In this document: positions 1 to 6,896 of the stretch, piece after piece
Layout of the letters: every line of letters begins with the position of its first letter
How positions within the stretch are numbered: position 1 is the first letter of the stretch
NCBI GenBank assembly: GCA_002338255.1
Contig: DDHX01000052.1
Coordinates: 1,630 to 15,063 of the forward strand
DNA: 13,434 nt
Source of the DNA: Ruminococcaceae bacterium UBA1865
Lineage (GTDB): Bacteria > Bacillota > Clostridia > Oscillospirales > Acutalibacteraceae
Reading direction: 5' to 3'
Position numbers and translations under genes: made by a program
The notes under the pieces: model-generated
Database searches by the model: none
What the model was told of the DNA's origin: nothing
The model's input: only the letters and a program-made list of their open reading frames with translations

Positions 1-478
1 AAGAAACGATTGCGAATAGCTTGATAGCTGCAAGGCCGCTTTCGAGCTTGCTTAGCTTGTTGGCTCCCAATAAATTCAGCAGTGTAACGCTAATAATAAT
101 GATGCTTCCTAATAAAGCAATGGGCATTTTAGGAATCCATTCGCGCACTAAAATAGATACAGCAGTGGCTTCACTGGACATAGCCAGAACCATTCCCGTC
201 CAATACACCCATCCTACAACAAATCCCGTTCCCTGCCCAAAGGCTTGTGCCGCAAAGGTGCGAAAGGAACCGGTCGCTGGATTTGCCACGGTCATTTCTG
301 ACAGGGCAAAAAGGATAAAGTAGACGAGGACGCCACCCAATATGAATGATATTAAAACAGAAGGGCCCGCGGCATGAATTGCCACCGACGAACCAAGAAA
401 AAACGAACCGCCGATTACAGTTCCTAACGCCATCATTGTAAGCTGCCATGCAGACAGCCCTTTTTCCTTTTTCTGCAT
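1..478 (-). CDS. Amino acid permease, APC superfamily (N-terminal part, cut by window edge)
   Basis: This is an integral membrane transporter that probably takes up amino acids by proton symport; the exact substrate cannot be told. I translated 159 codons on the minus strand from the ATG at 478-476, which has a GGAG ribosome binding site a few bases upstream (GGAGATGAGATC-ATG). The protein starts MQKKEKGLSAWQLTMMALGT. It then shows the glycine-rich first helix of the family (GTVIGGSFFLGSS, residues 19-31), a second helix at about 40-60, the conserved SEMTVANPATGSF segment at 60-72, a third helix at about 84-104 and a fourth at about 118-138. Full family members are about 450-500 residues with 12 helices, so roughly two thirds of the gene lies beyond the left edge. 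The DUF1540 gene upstream is separated from it by a terminator, so it is probably transcribed alone; I could not identify a convincing promoter. Confidence 0.88.
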   Translation of the reverse strand, partial: MQKKEKGLSAWQLTMMALGTVIGGSFFLGSSVAIHAAGPSVLISFILGGVLVYFILFALSEMTVANPATGSFRTFAAQAFGQGTGFVVGWVYWTGMVLAMSSEATAVSILVREWIPKMPIALLGSIIIISVTLLNLLGANKLSKLESGLAAIKLFAIVS

Positions 479-535
479 GATCTCATCTCCACATACCGAA
501 AAATTATTTTTTATTAATGCATTTCCTGCTTCATA

Positions 536-583
536 AAAGAAAAACTCTGCCGAACATGAAGATTATCTTATCGGCAGAGTTTT
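536..583 (-). terminator. Rho-independent terminator of the DUF1540 gene
   Basis: A perfect 12-bp inverted repeat (541-552 and 572-583, AAAACTCTGCCG/CGGCAGAGTTTT) encloses a 19-base loop. Read on the minus strand it lies just past the DUF1540 stop codon and ends in a T-rich tract (TTTTTCTTTT). It insulates the amino acid permease gene downstream. Confidence 0.88.
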
Positions 584-596
584 ATTTATCTATAAT

Positions 597-770
597 TTAG
601 TTTTGTTTTAATTCAAAGGACTGGCAGTCTGTGCACTGAACAACGGTAGGATTTGGTTCGTGTGTGCCTACGGTAATCGTGTCTAACGCGCAGTATGCCT
701 GACTGTCACAATGATTACTGCACTGCTGAACGGAACATTTAATGCTCTGGTTTGCTTTTGTTTTATCCAT
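597..770 (-). CDS. DUF1540 domain-containing small cysteine-rich protein
   Basis: This 57-residue protein belongs to the DUF1540 family, found mainly in Clostridia and Bacilli, whose role is unknown. The visible pattern is IKCSVQQCSNHCDSQAYCALDTI and then VVQCTDCQSF. The seven cysteines are at residues 12, 17, 21, 27, 46 and 49, with the set spaced like a small metal-binding or disulfide-tied module; I count six certain positions in these motifs. The start is the ATG at 770-768, because the ATG nine bases further upstream meets a stop after four codons. A strong GGAGG site lies 9 bases before the chosen start. The gene is single, with its own predicted promoter and a strong terminator. Many DUF1540 proteins are expressed in sporulating cells, but nothing here proves this. 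Confidence 0.85.
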   Translation of the reverse strand: MDKTKANQSIKCSVQQCSNHCDSQAYCALDTITVGTHEPNPTVVQCTDCQSFELKQN

Positions 771-796
771 TATTCATAACCTCCTTTCCTCAGATT

Positions 797-825
797 ATTT
801 TATCCACGAAACAAAAGAATATCAG
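797..825 (-). promoter_or_regulatory. Probable sigma-A-type promoter of the DUF1540 gene
   Basis: On the minus strand CTGATA (825-820) and TAAAAT (802-797) are 17 bases apart, matching the vegetative -35 and -10 boxes at four and five of six positions. Transcription would begin near 790, just ahead of the GGAGG site. A sporulation sigma factor promoter cannot be excluded. Confidence 0.4.
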
Positions 826-895
826 CTATTGCAAAAGAAAAATGTTCATTCATTTTATTTGAGAAAATTATTGTTAAAAATAAATATTTTGCAAA

Positions 896-1006
896 GATGA
901 GGAGTACGCGCGTGATGAGGCGCAGCGCATTGAAATGAGTGTATCCTTGTTTGGGTATGATGTTCTGTGGAATGCTGATGGCAGCACCCTTTTCGACAAT
1001 AAATAA
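896..1006 (+). pseudogene. Possible 3' remnant of an unknown protein gene
   Basis: A 36-codon open frame ends in TAA at 1004-1006 and reads DEEYARDEAQRIEMSVSL, then FGYDVLWNADGSTLFDNK. It looks like real protein: balanced composition, mixed charged and hydrophobic residues, and codons with G or C at the third position much like the neighbouring genes. It has no usable start. The same frame meets a stop at 881-883, the upstream bases are very AT-rich, and the only in-frame ATG (935) has no ribosome binding site. The switch from AT-rich to coding-like sequence at about 896 is abrupt. I do not recognise the family. The best reading is the C-terminal stub of a deleted gene; chance is the alternative. 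Confidence 0.35.
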
Positions 1007-1041
1007 TAAGCGTAGTTTTTGTTCCGAATCCATGCAATTGG

Positions 1042-1050
1042 TGATATAAT
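1042..1050 (+). promoter_or_regulatory. Extended -10 promoter of the MYG1-yccF operon
   Basis: The sequence TGATATAAT contains a perfect -10 hexamer (TATAAT, 1045-1050) with the TGn extension, which can compensate for the poor -35 box here. Transcription would start near 1057, giving a leader of about 37 bases before the ATG at 1094. Confidence 0.55.
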
Positions 1051-1093
1051 TAAAATAAGTATCTGTTTTATTTGAAAGAGTGGAAAAATAACA

Positions 1094-1921
1094 ATGATTA
1101 AAATGAATAATTGCGGGATGACACATGGCGGGAAATTTCACGCGGATGATGTGTTTTCGTCGGCTCTGTTAAAGATAATCAATCCGGAAATCGAAATTAT
1201 CCGTGGATTTCAAGTGCCGGAAAATTTTGACGGGTTGGTTTTTGATATTGGAAGCGGAAAATTTGACCATCATCAAGAGGGTGCCGAGGTACGGGACAAC
1301 GGCGTGCCATACGCCGCGTTTGGCCTGCTGTGGCGAGAATTCGGAGAATCGCTCGTTGGCGCGGAGGACGCGGTTCTCTTTGATGAAAAATTTATTCAGC
1401 CGATCGATGAAGACGACAACACAGGGTGCGGCAATCCGCTTTCGCGTGTGATCGGCAAATGGAACCTGAGTTGGGACTCTGAAGAATCTTCCGACGACTG
1501 CTTCAGGGAAGCAGTCGCATTGGCGGAAACAATTCTGAAAAAAGAGTTTGAAAGTATTTTCAGCAGACAAAGAGCGAAGGGGCTTGTAGAAGAAGCGCTG
1601 GCACATTCCAAAGATGGAATCGTGATTTTGCCTAAGTTTGCTCCGTGGCAGGGCGTGTTGATTCCTTCCGACGCGCAATTCGTTGTTTATCCGTCACTCC
1701 GGGGCGGCTTCAACGCGCAGGTGATTCCGGTTGACTTTGACACGAAAACGGCCAAATGCGATTTCCCTCAGGAATGGGCAGGTAAATCTGAGGCTGAACT
1801 TCAGAATCTTTCGGGGATAAAAACGCTCTCATTCTGCCACAATAATCGATTCCTCATCTCGGCGGGTACGCTCGAGGACACCGTGAAAGCGTGCAAAACT
1901 TCGCTTGACGCTATCGTTTAA
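1094..1921 (+). CDS. MYG1 family protein (DHH-like metal-dependent hydrolase/exonuclease)
   Basis: This 275-residue protein belongs to the MYG1 (formerly UPF0160) family, related to DHH phosphoesterases. The eukaryotic member MYG1 is a 3'-5' RNA exonuclease, while the bacterial role is not established. Diagnostic motifs are visible near the N-terminus: THGGKFHADDVFSSALL (residues 10-26, with H11, H16, D18 and D19 as likely metal ligands), FDIGSGKFDHHQEG (50-63, with D51, D58, H59 and H60), and FIQPIDEDDN (100-109). The length matches the usual bacterial size. The start at 1094 follows a weak GAGTGG site 11 bases upstream; a second ATG three codons later (1103) is possible and makes little difference. 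It is the first gene of a four-gene operon, 30 bases ahead of the cysteine-rich small protein. Confidence 0.9.
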   Translation: MIKMNNCGMTHGGKFHADDVFSSALLKIINPEIEIIRGFQVPENFDGLVFDIGSGKFDHHQEGAEVRDNGVPYAAFGLLWREFGESLVGAEDAVLFDEKFIQPIDEDDNTGCGNPLSRVIGKWNLSWDSEESSDDCFREAVALAETILKKEFESIFSRQRAKGLVEEALAHSKDGIVILPKFAPWQGVLIPSDAQFVVYPSLRGGFNAQVIPVDFDTKTAKCDFPQEWAGKSEAELQNLSGIKTLSFCHNNRFLISAGTLEDTVKACKTSLDAIV

Positions 1922-1951
1922 TACAGTCAGGAGGAAAAGGAGGTTAATCAT

Positions 1952-2158
1952 TTGAAAAATAAAAAAGAAGTGGGCGGCTTAAAAAATAAAAAGGTGGACA
2001 AGCCCGTGCCTCGCACCTGCCAAACCTGCGAATTTAATGCGGAGGATATCTGCATCATACACGGTGAGGGCTATAAAGGAAGGGAAGCGAATACCTGCAA
2101 TGACTGGGGAATCAGCTCACGGGCTTTTGCCAAGCAGGAAAAGCGGAACAAAAGGTAA
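1952..2158 (+). CDS. Small four-cysteine hypothetical protein
   Basis: I do not recognise a named family for this 68-residue, very basic protein. It starts with TTG at 1952, supported by a strong AAGGAGG site (1937-1943) 8 bases upstream. The first 20 residues are lysine-rich. Then comes RTCQTCEFNAEDICIIHGEG and a later ANTCNDWG, so the cysteines sit at 23, 26, 34 and 49 with an aromatic residue soon after the last. This CxxC...C...C-x-D-W layout resembles short zinc-binding modules often seen in Firmicutes and their phages, so metal binding is a reasonable inference. The gene ends only 6 bases before the radical SAM gene, so the two are surely co-translated. Whether the products work together is unknown. 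Confidence 0.75.
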   Translation: MKNKKEVGGLKNKKVDKPVPRTCQTCEFNAEDICIIHGEGYKGREANTCNDWGISSRAFAKQEKRNKR

Positions 2159-2164
2159 CCGATT

Positions 2165-3877
2165 ATGAATCAACCGTTATCCGCAGTAATCTGCGTATTA
2201 AACTCGAAATATATTCATTCCTCGCTCGCGCCGTGGTGCCTGCTGGCGGGAACAGATGCTTATTGCGAGAAAGGGATTACTGTAAAAATTATTGAGGGTA
2301 CCATCAACGAACAAATCGAAAAGGTAGCACAGCGCATTGTTGCGCAAAATCCACAGGTCATTGGCTTTTGCTGTTATATCTGGAATATCACCGCAACAAA
2401 GCAATTGATACGATTGGTAAAAAAACAACTTCCAAATGCGATTGTTATTTTGGGCGGGCCGGAAGTGAGCTATAACGCCGGTCGGCTGCTGCGCGAGGAG
2501 TCGCTGATTCAATATATTGTTTCAGGCGAGGGAGAAAAACCGTTTGCCCTTTTGCTCAACGCAATTTTCAAAGGCGAGGGGGTGCAAAATATTCCCGGCG
2601 TGTGCTACCGTGACGGGGAACAGCCGGTCATCTCTTCGCCTTATATCTCTGCGGAAGAACCCCCAAGTCCTTATACACAAGCGTATCTTGATGCTCTAAA
2701 AGGACGTATCGCCTACCTTGAAACCAGCCGCGGCTGCCCGTACTCCTGCGCTTTCTGTCTTTCGGGGCGGTGCGGAGGGGCGCGCTTTTTTGATGTGGAA
2801 CGAGCGAAAAAGGAGTTGCTGCTGCTTGCAAACAGCGGTACGCAAACCGTAAAGCTTGTTGACCGCACTTTTAACGCCAACCGGAAAAGGGCGAATGAAC
2901 TGTTTGGCTATATCATCGAACACTACGGTACAGCGATTCCCAAAGGCGTGTGTTTTCATTTTGAAATAGCGGGAGATATTCTTGACGATGAAACAATCAG
3001 CCTGCTCGCCACAGCGCCGACCGGTGCAATGCAGCTTGAAATCGGGCTGCAAAGCTTCAACGCTGAAACGCTTGCCGCCATCAACCGTAAAACCAATGTG
3101 GAACGTTTAAAAAGAAATATTCAACGTACTGTAGCCAATGCAAATATGCATATTCATATTGATCTGATTGCCGGACTGCCCTATGAAAATTTTCAAAGTT
3201 TTGCGGAAAGTTTTAACACGGCCTATGACCTTAAACCCAATATGCTGCAATTGGGCTTTTTAAAGTTGCTTTACGGAGCGCCCATGCGGGATAACCCGGA
3301 AGAGTACCCCTGTGAGTATGAACAGACGCCTCCATATGAGGTAACCAAAACACCGTGGCTTTCGTCCGAGGAACTGCTCAATCTGCATAACACAGAGGAT
3401 GCCTTGGAACGTCTTTACAACAGCGGCCGTTTCCGGCGCACTTTGGAGTACCTGCTGAAGAAAGGCGGTCAGTCGCCCTTTGACCTGTTTTATCAATTCG
3501 GGCAGTTTGCGGCCCGCAAAGGCACGGAAAGAATACCGTTGGATGAATACACCGCGCTCGTATTTACTTATTTCAGCACACAAAAAGGGATAGACAAATC
3601 CGTTTTGCGCGACGTGATGGTGTGCGACCGACTTGCGACCATTTCCACGGGCAAACTTCCTGCTGCACTGCGTATTGAGGATGGAAATTTGAAAAACGCG
3701 GTGAAGGCACTGGAACAGGAGGAAGCGACCCGCCCGCAGAAAGGGATTAAACGAGGCGTTGCCCTGCTGTATACGGAAAATTGCGCAGCTTATGCTGATT
3801 ATGATACAAAGAATCCCATCACAGGGGAATATCCACTTTTTAAAGTCCCAATGGTCGGTGGAGGAGATAAAATATGA
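2165..3877 (+). CDS. B12-binding domain radical SAM protein with DUF4080
   Basis: This 570-residue cytoplasmic enzyme has three parts. Residues about 5-140 form a cobalamin-binding Rossmann-like domain, with VIGFCCYIWN and VILGGPEVS typical of the B12-radical SAM class; the classic DxHxxG motif is absent, as is common in this class. Residues about 180-400 are the radical SAM barrel, with YLETSRGCPYSCAFCLSGR carrying the CxxxCxxC cluster ligands C191, C195 and C198. The rest matches the DUF4080 type of C-terminal region. Such enzymes cleave S-adenosylmethionine to make a radical, often for methyl transfer, but the substrate of the DUF4080 group is unknown. The start at 2165 has an AAAGG site 9 bases upstream that overlaps the end of the preceding gene. 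The stop overlaps the start of the YccF gene by four bases (ATGA). Confidence 0.92.
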   Translation: MNQPLSAVICVLNSKYIHSSLAPWCLLAGTDAYCEKGITVKIIEGTINEQIEKVAQRIVAQNPQVIGFCCYIWNITATKQLIRLVKKQLPNAIVILGGPEVSYNAGRLLREESLIQYIVSGEGEKPFALLLNAIFKGEGVQNIPGVCYRDGEQPVISSPYISAEEPPSPYTQAYLDALKGRIAYLETSRGCPYSCAFCLSGRCGGARFFDVERAKKELLLLANSGTQTVKLVDRTFNANRKRANELFGYIIEHYGTAIPKGVCFHFEIAGDILDDETISLLATAPTGAMQLEIGLQSFNAETLAAINRKTNVERLKRNIQRTVANANMHIHIDLIAGLPYENFQSFAESFNTAYDLKPNMLQLGFLKLLYGAPMRDNPEEYPCEYEQTPPYEVTKTPWLSSEELLNLHNTEDALERLYNSGRFRRTLEYLLKKGGQSPFDLFYQFGQFAARKGTERIPLDEYTALVFTYFSTQKGIDKSVLRDVMVCDRLATISTGKLPAALRIEDGNLKNAVKALEQEEATRPQKGIKRGVALLYTENCAAYADYDTKNPITGEYPLFKVPMVGGGDKI

Positions 3878-4233
3878 GCTGTCTGGGAAATATCATTTGG
3901 TTTATTTTCGGCGGCCTCATTATGGGGATTAGCTGGGTCGTTACAGGAGTTCTATGGTGTGTGACGATTGTGGGTATCCCGGTGGGAATGCAGTGCTTTA
4001 AATTTGCCTCACTGGCGTTCTCTCCGTTTGGTAAGGAAGTCCGCTACGGGGGAGGCGCAATTTCCTTCCTGTTGAATATTTTGTGGCTGATTTTCGGCGG
4101 TATTCCGTTGGCTTTGGAAGCTGCGGTTATTGGCTTGCTGTTTTGTGTCACCATCATTGGGATTCCCTTTGGCATGCAATGCTTTAAAATTTCCAAATTG
4201 GCACTGATGCCGTTTGGAGCACTCGTATATTAA
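3874..4233 (+). CDS. YccF family inner membrane protein
   Basis: This 119-residue hydrophobic protein contains two copies of the YccF domain. Residues 5-53 and 67-115 align at a constant offset of 62, each with NI(I/L)W-x-IFGG, then CVTI(V/I)GIP(V/F)GMQCFK, and each ending in PFG. Each copy could supply one or two membrane segments. The family is widespread and of unknown function, and two domains per protein is normal for it. Translation is coupled to the radical SAM gene through the overlap ATGA, and GGAGGAG lies about 8 bases before the start. It is the last gene of the operon, followed by a strong terminator. Confidence 0.9.
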   Translation: MSCLGNIIWFIFGGLIMGISWVVTGVLWCVTIVGIPVGMQCFKFASLAFSPFGKEVRYGGGAISFLLNILWLIFGGIPLALEAAVIGLLFCVTIIGIPFGMQCFKISKLALMPFGALVY

Positions 4234-4254
4234 TGGACTCGTCCGCCTGCACAC

Positions 4255-4296
4255 AAAATAGATCCTGCCCAACTCAATGGGCAGGATCTATTTTTT
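4255..4296 (+). terminator. Rho-independent terminator of the MYG1-yccF operon
   Basis: A perfect 17-bp stem (4255-4271 with 4278-4294, core GATCCTGCCCA/TGGGCAGGATC), a 6-base loop and a run of six T (4291-4296) lie 21 bases after the YccF stop. The A-run on the left arm means it could also work in reverse. Confidence 0.93.
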
Positions 4297-4376
4297 AGGT
4301 TTGGAGTTCCTTCCCTTTCTGAGAGAGCCGTTTTCCAAGCTACACAAGAATATACAATTAATTACAACATCTGCTA

Positions 4377-4405
4377 TTCATTCACATAACCAAATGCTTT
4401 ATAAT
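4377..4405 (+). promoter_or_regulatory. Probable promoter of the phosphorylase-mutase operon
   Basis: A perfect -10 hexamer TATAAT (4400-4405) lies 17 bases after TTCATT (4377-4382), a poor -35 box. Transcription would start near 4412, about 29 bases before the phosphorylase ATG. The rest of 4297-4376 is AT-rich and shows nothing else that I can name; no clear catabolite-responsive (cre) site was seen. Confidence 0.5.
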
Positions 4406-4411
4406 TTGGTT
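4388..4411. promoter_or_regulatory. Palindromic putative operator overlapping the -10 box
   Basis: AACCAAAT and ATTTGGTT form a perfect inverted repeat of 8 bp on each side of an 8-base spacer that contains most of the -10 hexamer. The position suggests that a dimeric DNA-binding protein would block RNA polymerase here. No regulator gene that could bind it lies in the window. A weak transcribed hairpin is unlikely to be its purpose because it would sit upstream of the predicted start. Confidence 0.5.
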
Positions 4412-4440
4412 GGAATTTGAATTAGGGGAGAGTTGCATGA

Positions 4441-6837
4441 ATGAAATATGGCTTTTTTGACGATAAACATAAAGAATACGTTATTGATAAAGTGAATACG
4501 CCCGCTCCGTGGACCAATTACATCGGCGTGAACGATATGTGCGCTGTATTGAGCCAGACTGCGGGCGGATATGTTTTTTACAAATCACCGCAGTACCATC
4601 GCATTACGCGTTTTCGTCCCAATGCGCCGATTGAACGCCCGGGTCATTATGTGTATCTGCGCGACGACGATACCGGGGAGTACTGGAGCATTTCGTGGCA
4701 GCCTGTTGCCAAAGATTTAAAAAAGGCAAAGTACGAATGCCGACATGGCCTGTCATACTCAAAATTCAGCTGCGACTATCAGAATATTGCCGCGCAGCAA
4801 ACGGTTTTTATTCCGCTTGATGAGCCGGTCGAGCTGTGGGATGTCAAACTGAAAAATAACGGAAACACCTCGCGCCGCCTCAGTGTGTATTCCTATCTTG
4901 AGTTCTCATTTCACCATATTGATATGGACAATCAAAATTTTCAAATGAGTTTGTACGCGTCGGGTTCAAGCTATGAGGACGGCATTATTGAGAATGACCT
5001 TTATTATGAGGAGCAAGGTTACCAGTGGTTCGCGTCCAGCTTTCAGCCGGACGGATTTGACTGCCTGCGCGACAGCTTCCTTGGTACATATCGCGACGAA
5101 AGCAACCCAATTGCTGTAGAAACAGGGAAATGCTCCGGCAGCTTTGAAAAGACGGGCAACCACTGCGCCGCCCTGCAAAAAAAAGTGATTTTACAGCCCG
5201 GTGAAGAAATCAGGCTTGCCTTCATGTTAGGTGAGGGGAAACGCAGCGCGGCTGTACCGGTGAGGAAGAAATATTCCAATTTTGACAATATTGATCAGGC
5301 GTTCGCCGCTTTAGCAGATTTTTGGAGCCAAAAATTAAATAAGCTGCAAGTGAATACGCCAAATCAGGGCATGAACACCTCGCTCAATATTTGGAATCTT
5401 TATCAATCCGAAGTCAACATTATGTTTTCCCGTTTTGCTTCCTTCATTGAAGTGGGCGGTAGAACAGGCCTCGGCTACCGCGATACTTCGCAGGACGCAA
5501 TGACCATTCCGCATTCCAATCCTGTAAAATGCAGAAAGCGTATTATTGAGCTTCTGCGCGGATTAACACAGGAAGGCTACGGGCTGCACTTATTTCAGCC
5601 GGAATGGTTTGATCCGGAATTGCATGGAAAGCAGCAGACCTTCAAATCGCCGACGATTGTTCCCACGCCCAGCCGCTCTGATATGATTCACGGAATTAAG
5701 GATGCCTGCTCGGACGACGCGCTTTGGCTGATTGCCGCAATCAGCGAGTATATTAAAGAAACAGCGGAGTTTTCTCTTTTAGACGAAGTAGTTACCTATG
5801 CCGACGGCGGTGAAGATACCGTCTATCAGCATATGATGCATATTCTCGATTTTTCCGACAGGCAGGTTGGCCCAACAGGAATCTGCAAAGGGCTGCGTGC
5901 CGACTGGAACGACTGCCTCAATTTAGGCGGTGGAGAAAGTGCGATGGTTTCGTTCCTGCATTACTGGGCCATTCAGCATTTTCTTGCGCTTTCCCGCTTT
6001 GCCGGGAAAAACGAGGAAGTGAAAAAATACGAAGCAATGGCAGCAAAAGTGAAAAAGGCGTGCAACGACAACCTCTGGGATGGGGAATGGTATATCCGCG
6101 GGATTACCGCCAGCGGCAGAAAGATCGGTACCCACATGGACGAAGAAGGAAAAGTGCACATGGAATCCAACACATGGGCGGTTTTTTCCGGTGTGGCTGA
6201 CCCCGACCGTGCAATGAAAGCGATGGATTCCGTTGACAAATATCTCTATACCCAATACGGTTTGATGCTCAATGCACCGTCCTATACAAAGAATGATGAT
6301 GAAATCGGATTTGTCACACGGGTTTACCCCGGAGTGAAGGAGAACGGCTCTATTTTCAGCCATCCGAATCCGTGGGCATGGTGCGCGGAAGCAACACTTG
6401 GCCGCGGGGACAGAGCGATGAAATTTTACGACGCGTTGCTGCCCTACAATCAAAATGATGAAATTGAGGTTCGCGAAGCTGAACCGTATGCGTACTGCCA
6501 GTTTGTGATGGGAAAAGACCATGCCGCTTTTGGACGGGCGCGGCATCCGTTTATGACAGGTTCCGGAGGCTGGGCGTATTTTGCCGCGACAAGGTATATG
6601 CTCGGTGTGCGTCCGGATTTCGACAGCTTGATTATTGACCCGTGCATCCCAAAGGATTGGAGCGATTTTGACGTTACCCGTGTTTGGCGCGGTGCGGATT
6701 ATCATATCCATGTCGTCAACCCCGACCATGTCAGTAAAGGGGTCAAAACAATTGAACTGGACGGTCAGAAAATTTCCGGGAATGTACCGGCGCAGGCCGC
6801 CGGTACACAGCATGAGGTGCGGGTTGTCATGGGGTAG
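4441..6837 (+). CDS. chbP: GH94 phosphorylase, probable N,N'-diacetylchitobiose phosphorylase
   Basis: This 798-residue cytoplasmic enzyme belongs to glycoside hydrolase family 94 and should split a beta-1,4-disaccharide with phosphate into a sugar-1-phosphate and a free sugar. The N-terminal beta-sandwich (about 1-280) starts MKYGFFDD and contains PAPWTNYIG and RPGHYVYLRDDDTGEYW. The helical barrel follows, with GGRTGLGYRDTSQD (339-352) and GLRADWNDCLNLGGGES (484-500), where D488 aligns with the general acid aspartate of the family. From memory of family members, several features fit chitobiose phosphorylase of Vibrio better than cellobiose phosphorylase of Clostridium: SPQYHRITRFRPN (49-61), the segment KSPTIVPTPS (402-411) and the length near 800. 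Specificity is inference; cellobiose or cellobionic acid are the alternatives. The ATG at 4441 has AGGGGAG about 10 bases upstream; an ATG at 4437 is out of frame. It opens the cluster, 59 bases ahead of the mutase. Confidence 0.85.
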   Translation: MKYGFFDDKHKEYVIDKVNTPAPWTNYIGVNDMCAVLSQTAGGYVFYKSPQYHRITRFRPNAPIERPGHYVYLRDDDTGEYWSISWQPVAKDLKKAKYECRHGLSYSKFSCDYQNIAAQQTVFIPLDEPVELWDVKLKNNGNTSRRLSVYSYLEFSFHHIDMDNQNFQMSLYASGSSYEDGIIENDLYYEEQGYQWFASSFQPDGFDCLRDSFLGTYRDESNPIAVETGKCSGSFEKTGNHCAALQKKVILQPGEEIRLAFMLGEGKRSAAVPVRKKYSNFDNIDQAFAALADFWSQKLNKLQVNTPNQGMNTSLNIWNLYQSEVNIMFSRFASFIEVGGRTGLGYRDTSQDAMTIPHSNPVKCRKRIIELLRGLTQEGYGLHLFQPEWFDPELHGKQQTFKSPTIVPTPSRSDMIHGIKDACSDDALWLIAAISEYIKETAEFSLLDEVVTYADGGEDTVYQHMMHILDFSDRQVGPTGICKGLRADWNDCLNLGGGESAMVSFLHYWAIQHFLALSRFAGKNEEVKKYEAMAAKVKKACNDNLWDGEWYIRGITASGRKIGTHMDEEGKVHMESNTWAVFSGVADPDRAMKAMDSVDKYLYTQYGLMLNAPSYTKNDDEIGFVTRVYPGVKENGSIFSHPNPWAWCAEATLGRGDRAMKFYDALLPYNQNDEIEVREAEPYAYCQFVMGKDHAAFGRARHPFMTGSGGWAYFAATRYMLGVRPDFDSLIIDPCIPKDWSDFDVTRVWRGADYHIHVVNPDHVSKGVKTIELDGQKISGNVPAQAAGTQHEVRVVMG

Positions 6838-6896
6838 CGGCACCGCCGCTTTCCGTACAGAGCGGCTCCTGTAGTGTGCGGAGGAAGGTGTGTAAT

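Noticed and set aside
171..449. Minus-strand frame of 92 codons and plus-strand frame at 21-323
   Set aside because: Both are shadows of the amino acid permease, whose frame on the minus strand gives a clear family match.
649..657. Second ATTTGGTT half-site resembling the phosphorylase operator
   Set aside because: It is inside the DUF1540 coding sequence, encodes conserved protein, and has no matching second arm.
800..1141. Open frame of 113 codons on the minus strand
   Set aside because: It covers two promoter regions and the start of the MYG1 gene, has no family features, and is better explained by the plus-strand frame at 896-1006 and AT-rich spacer.
1952..2158. The small protein as a RiPP precursor for the radical SAM enzyme
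   Set aside because: It is lysine-rich with no clear leader and core. The CxxC-x7-C-x14-C layout looks like a metal-binding module, and the enzyme lacks an evident RiPP recognition or SPASM region.
3874..4233. Internal repeat in the YccF protein as a recent duplication
   Set aside because: The two halves differ at many positions and two YccF domains are normal for the family.
4441..6837. Cellodextrin or laminaribiose phosphorylase
   Set aside because: Those GH94 members are clearly longer (about 900-1000 residues), while this one is 798 residues and has chitobiose-type segments.
5923..6843. Long minus-strand open frame of 306 codons
   Set aside because: It lies opposite the conserved catalytic half of the GH94 phosphorylase. 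Its rich histidine and cysteine content is typical of an antisense shadow of biased codons.
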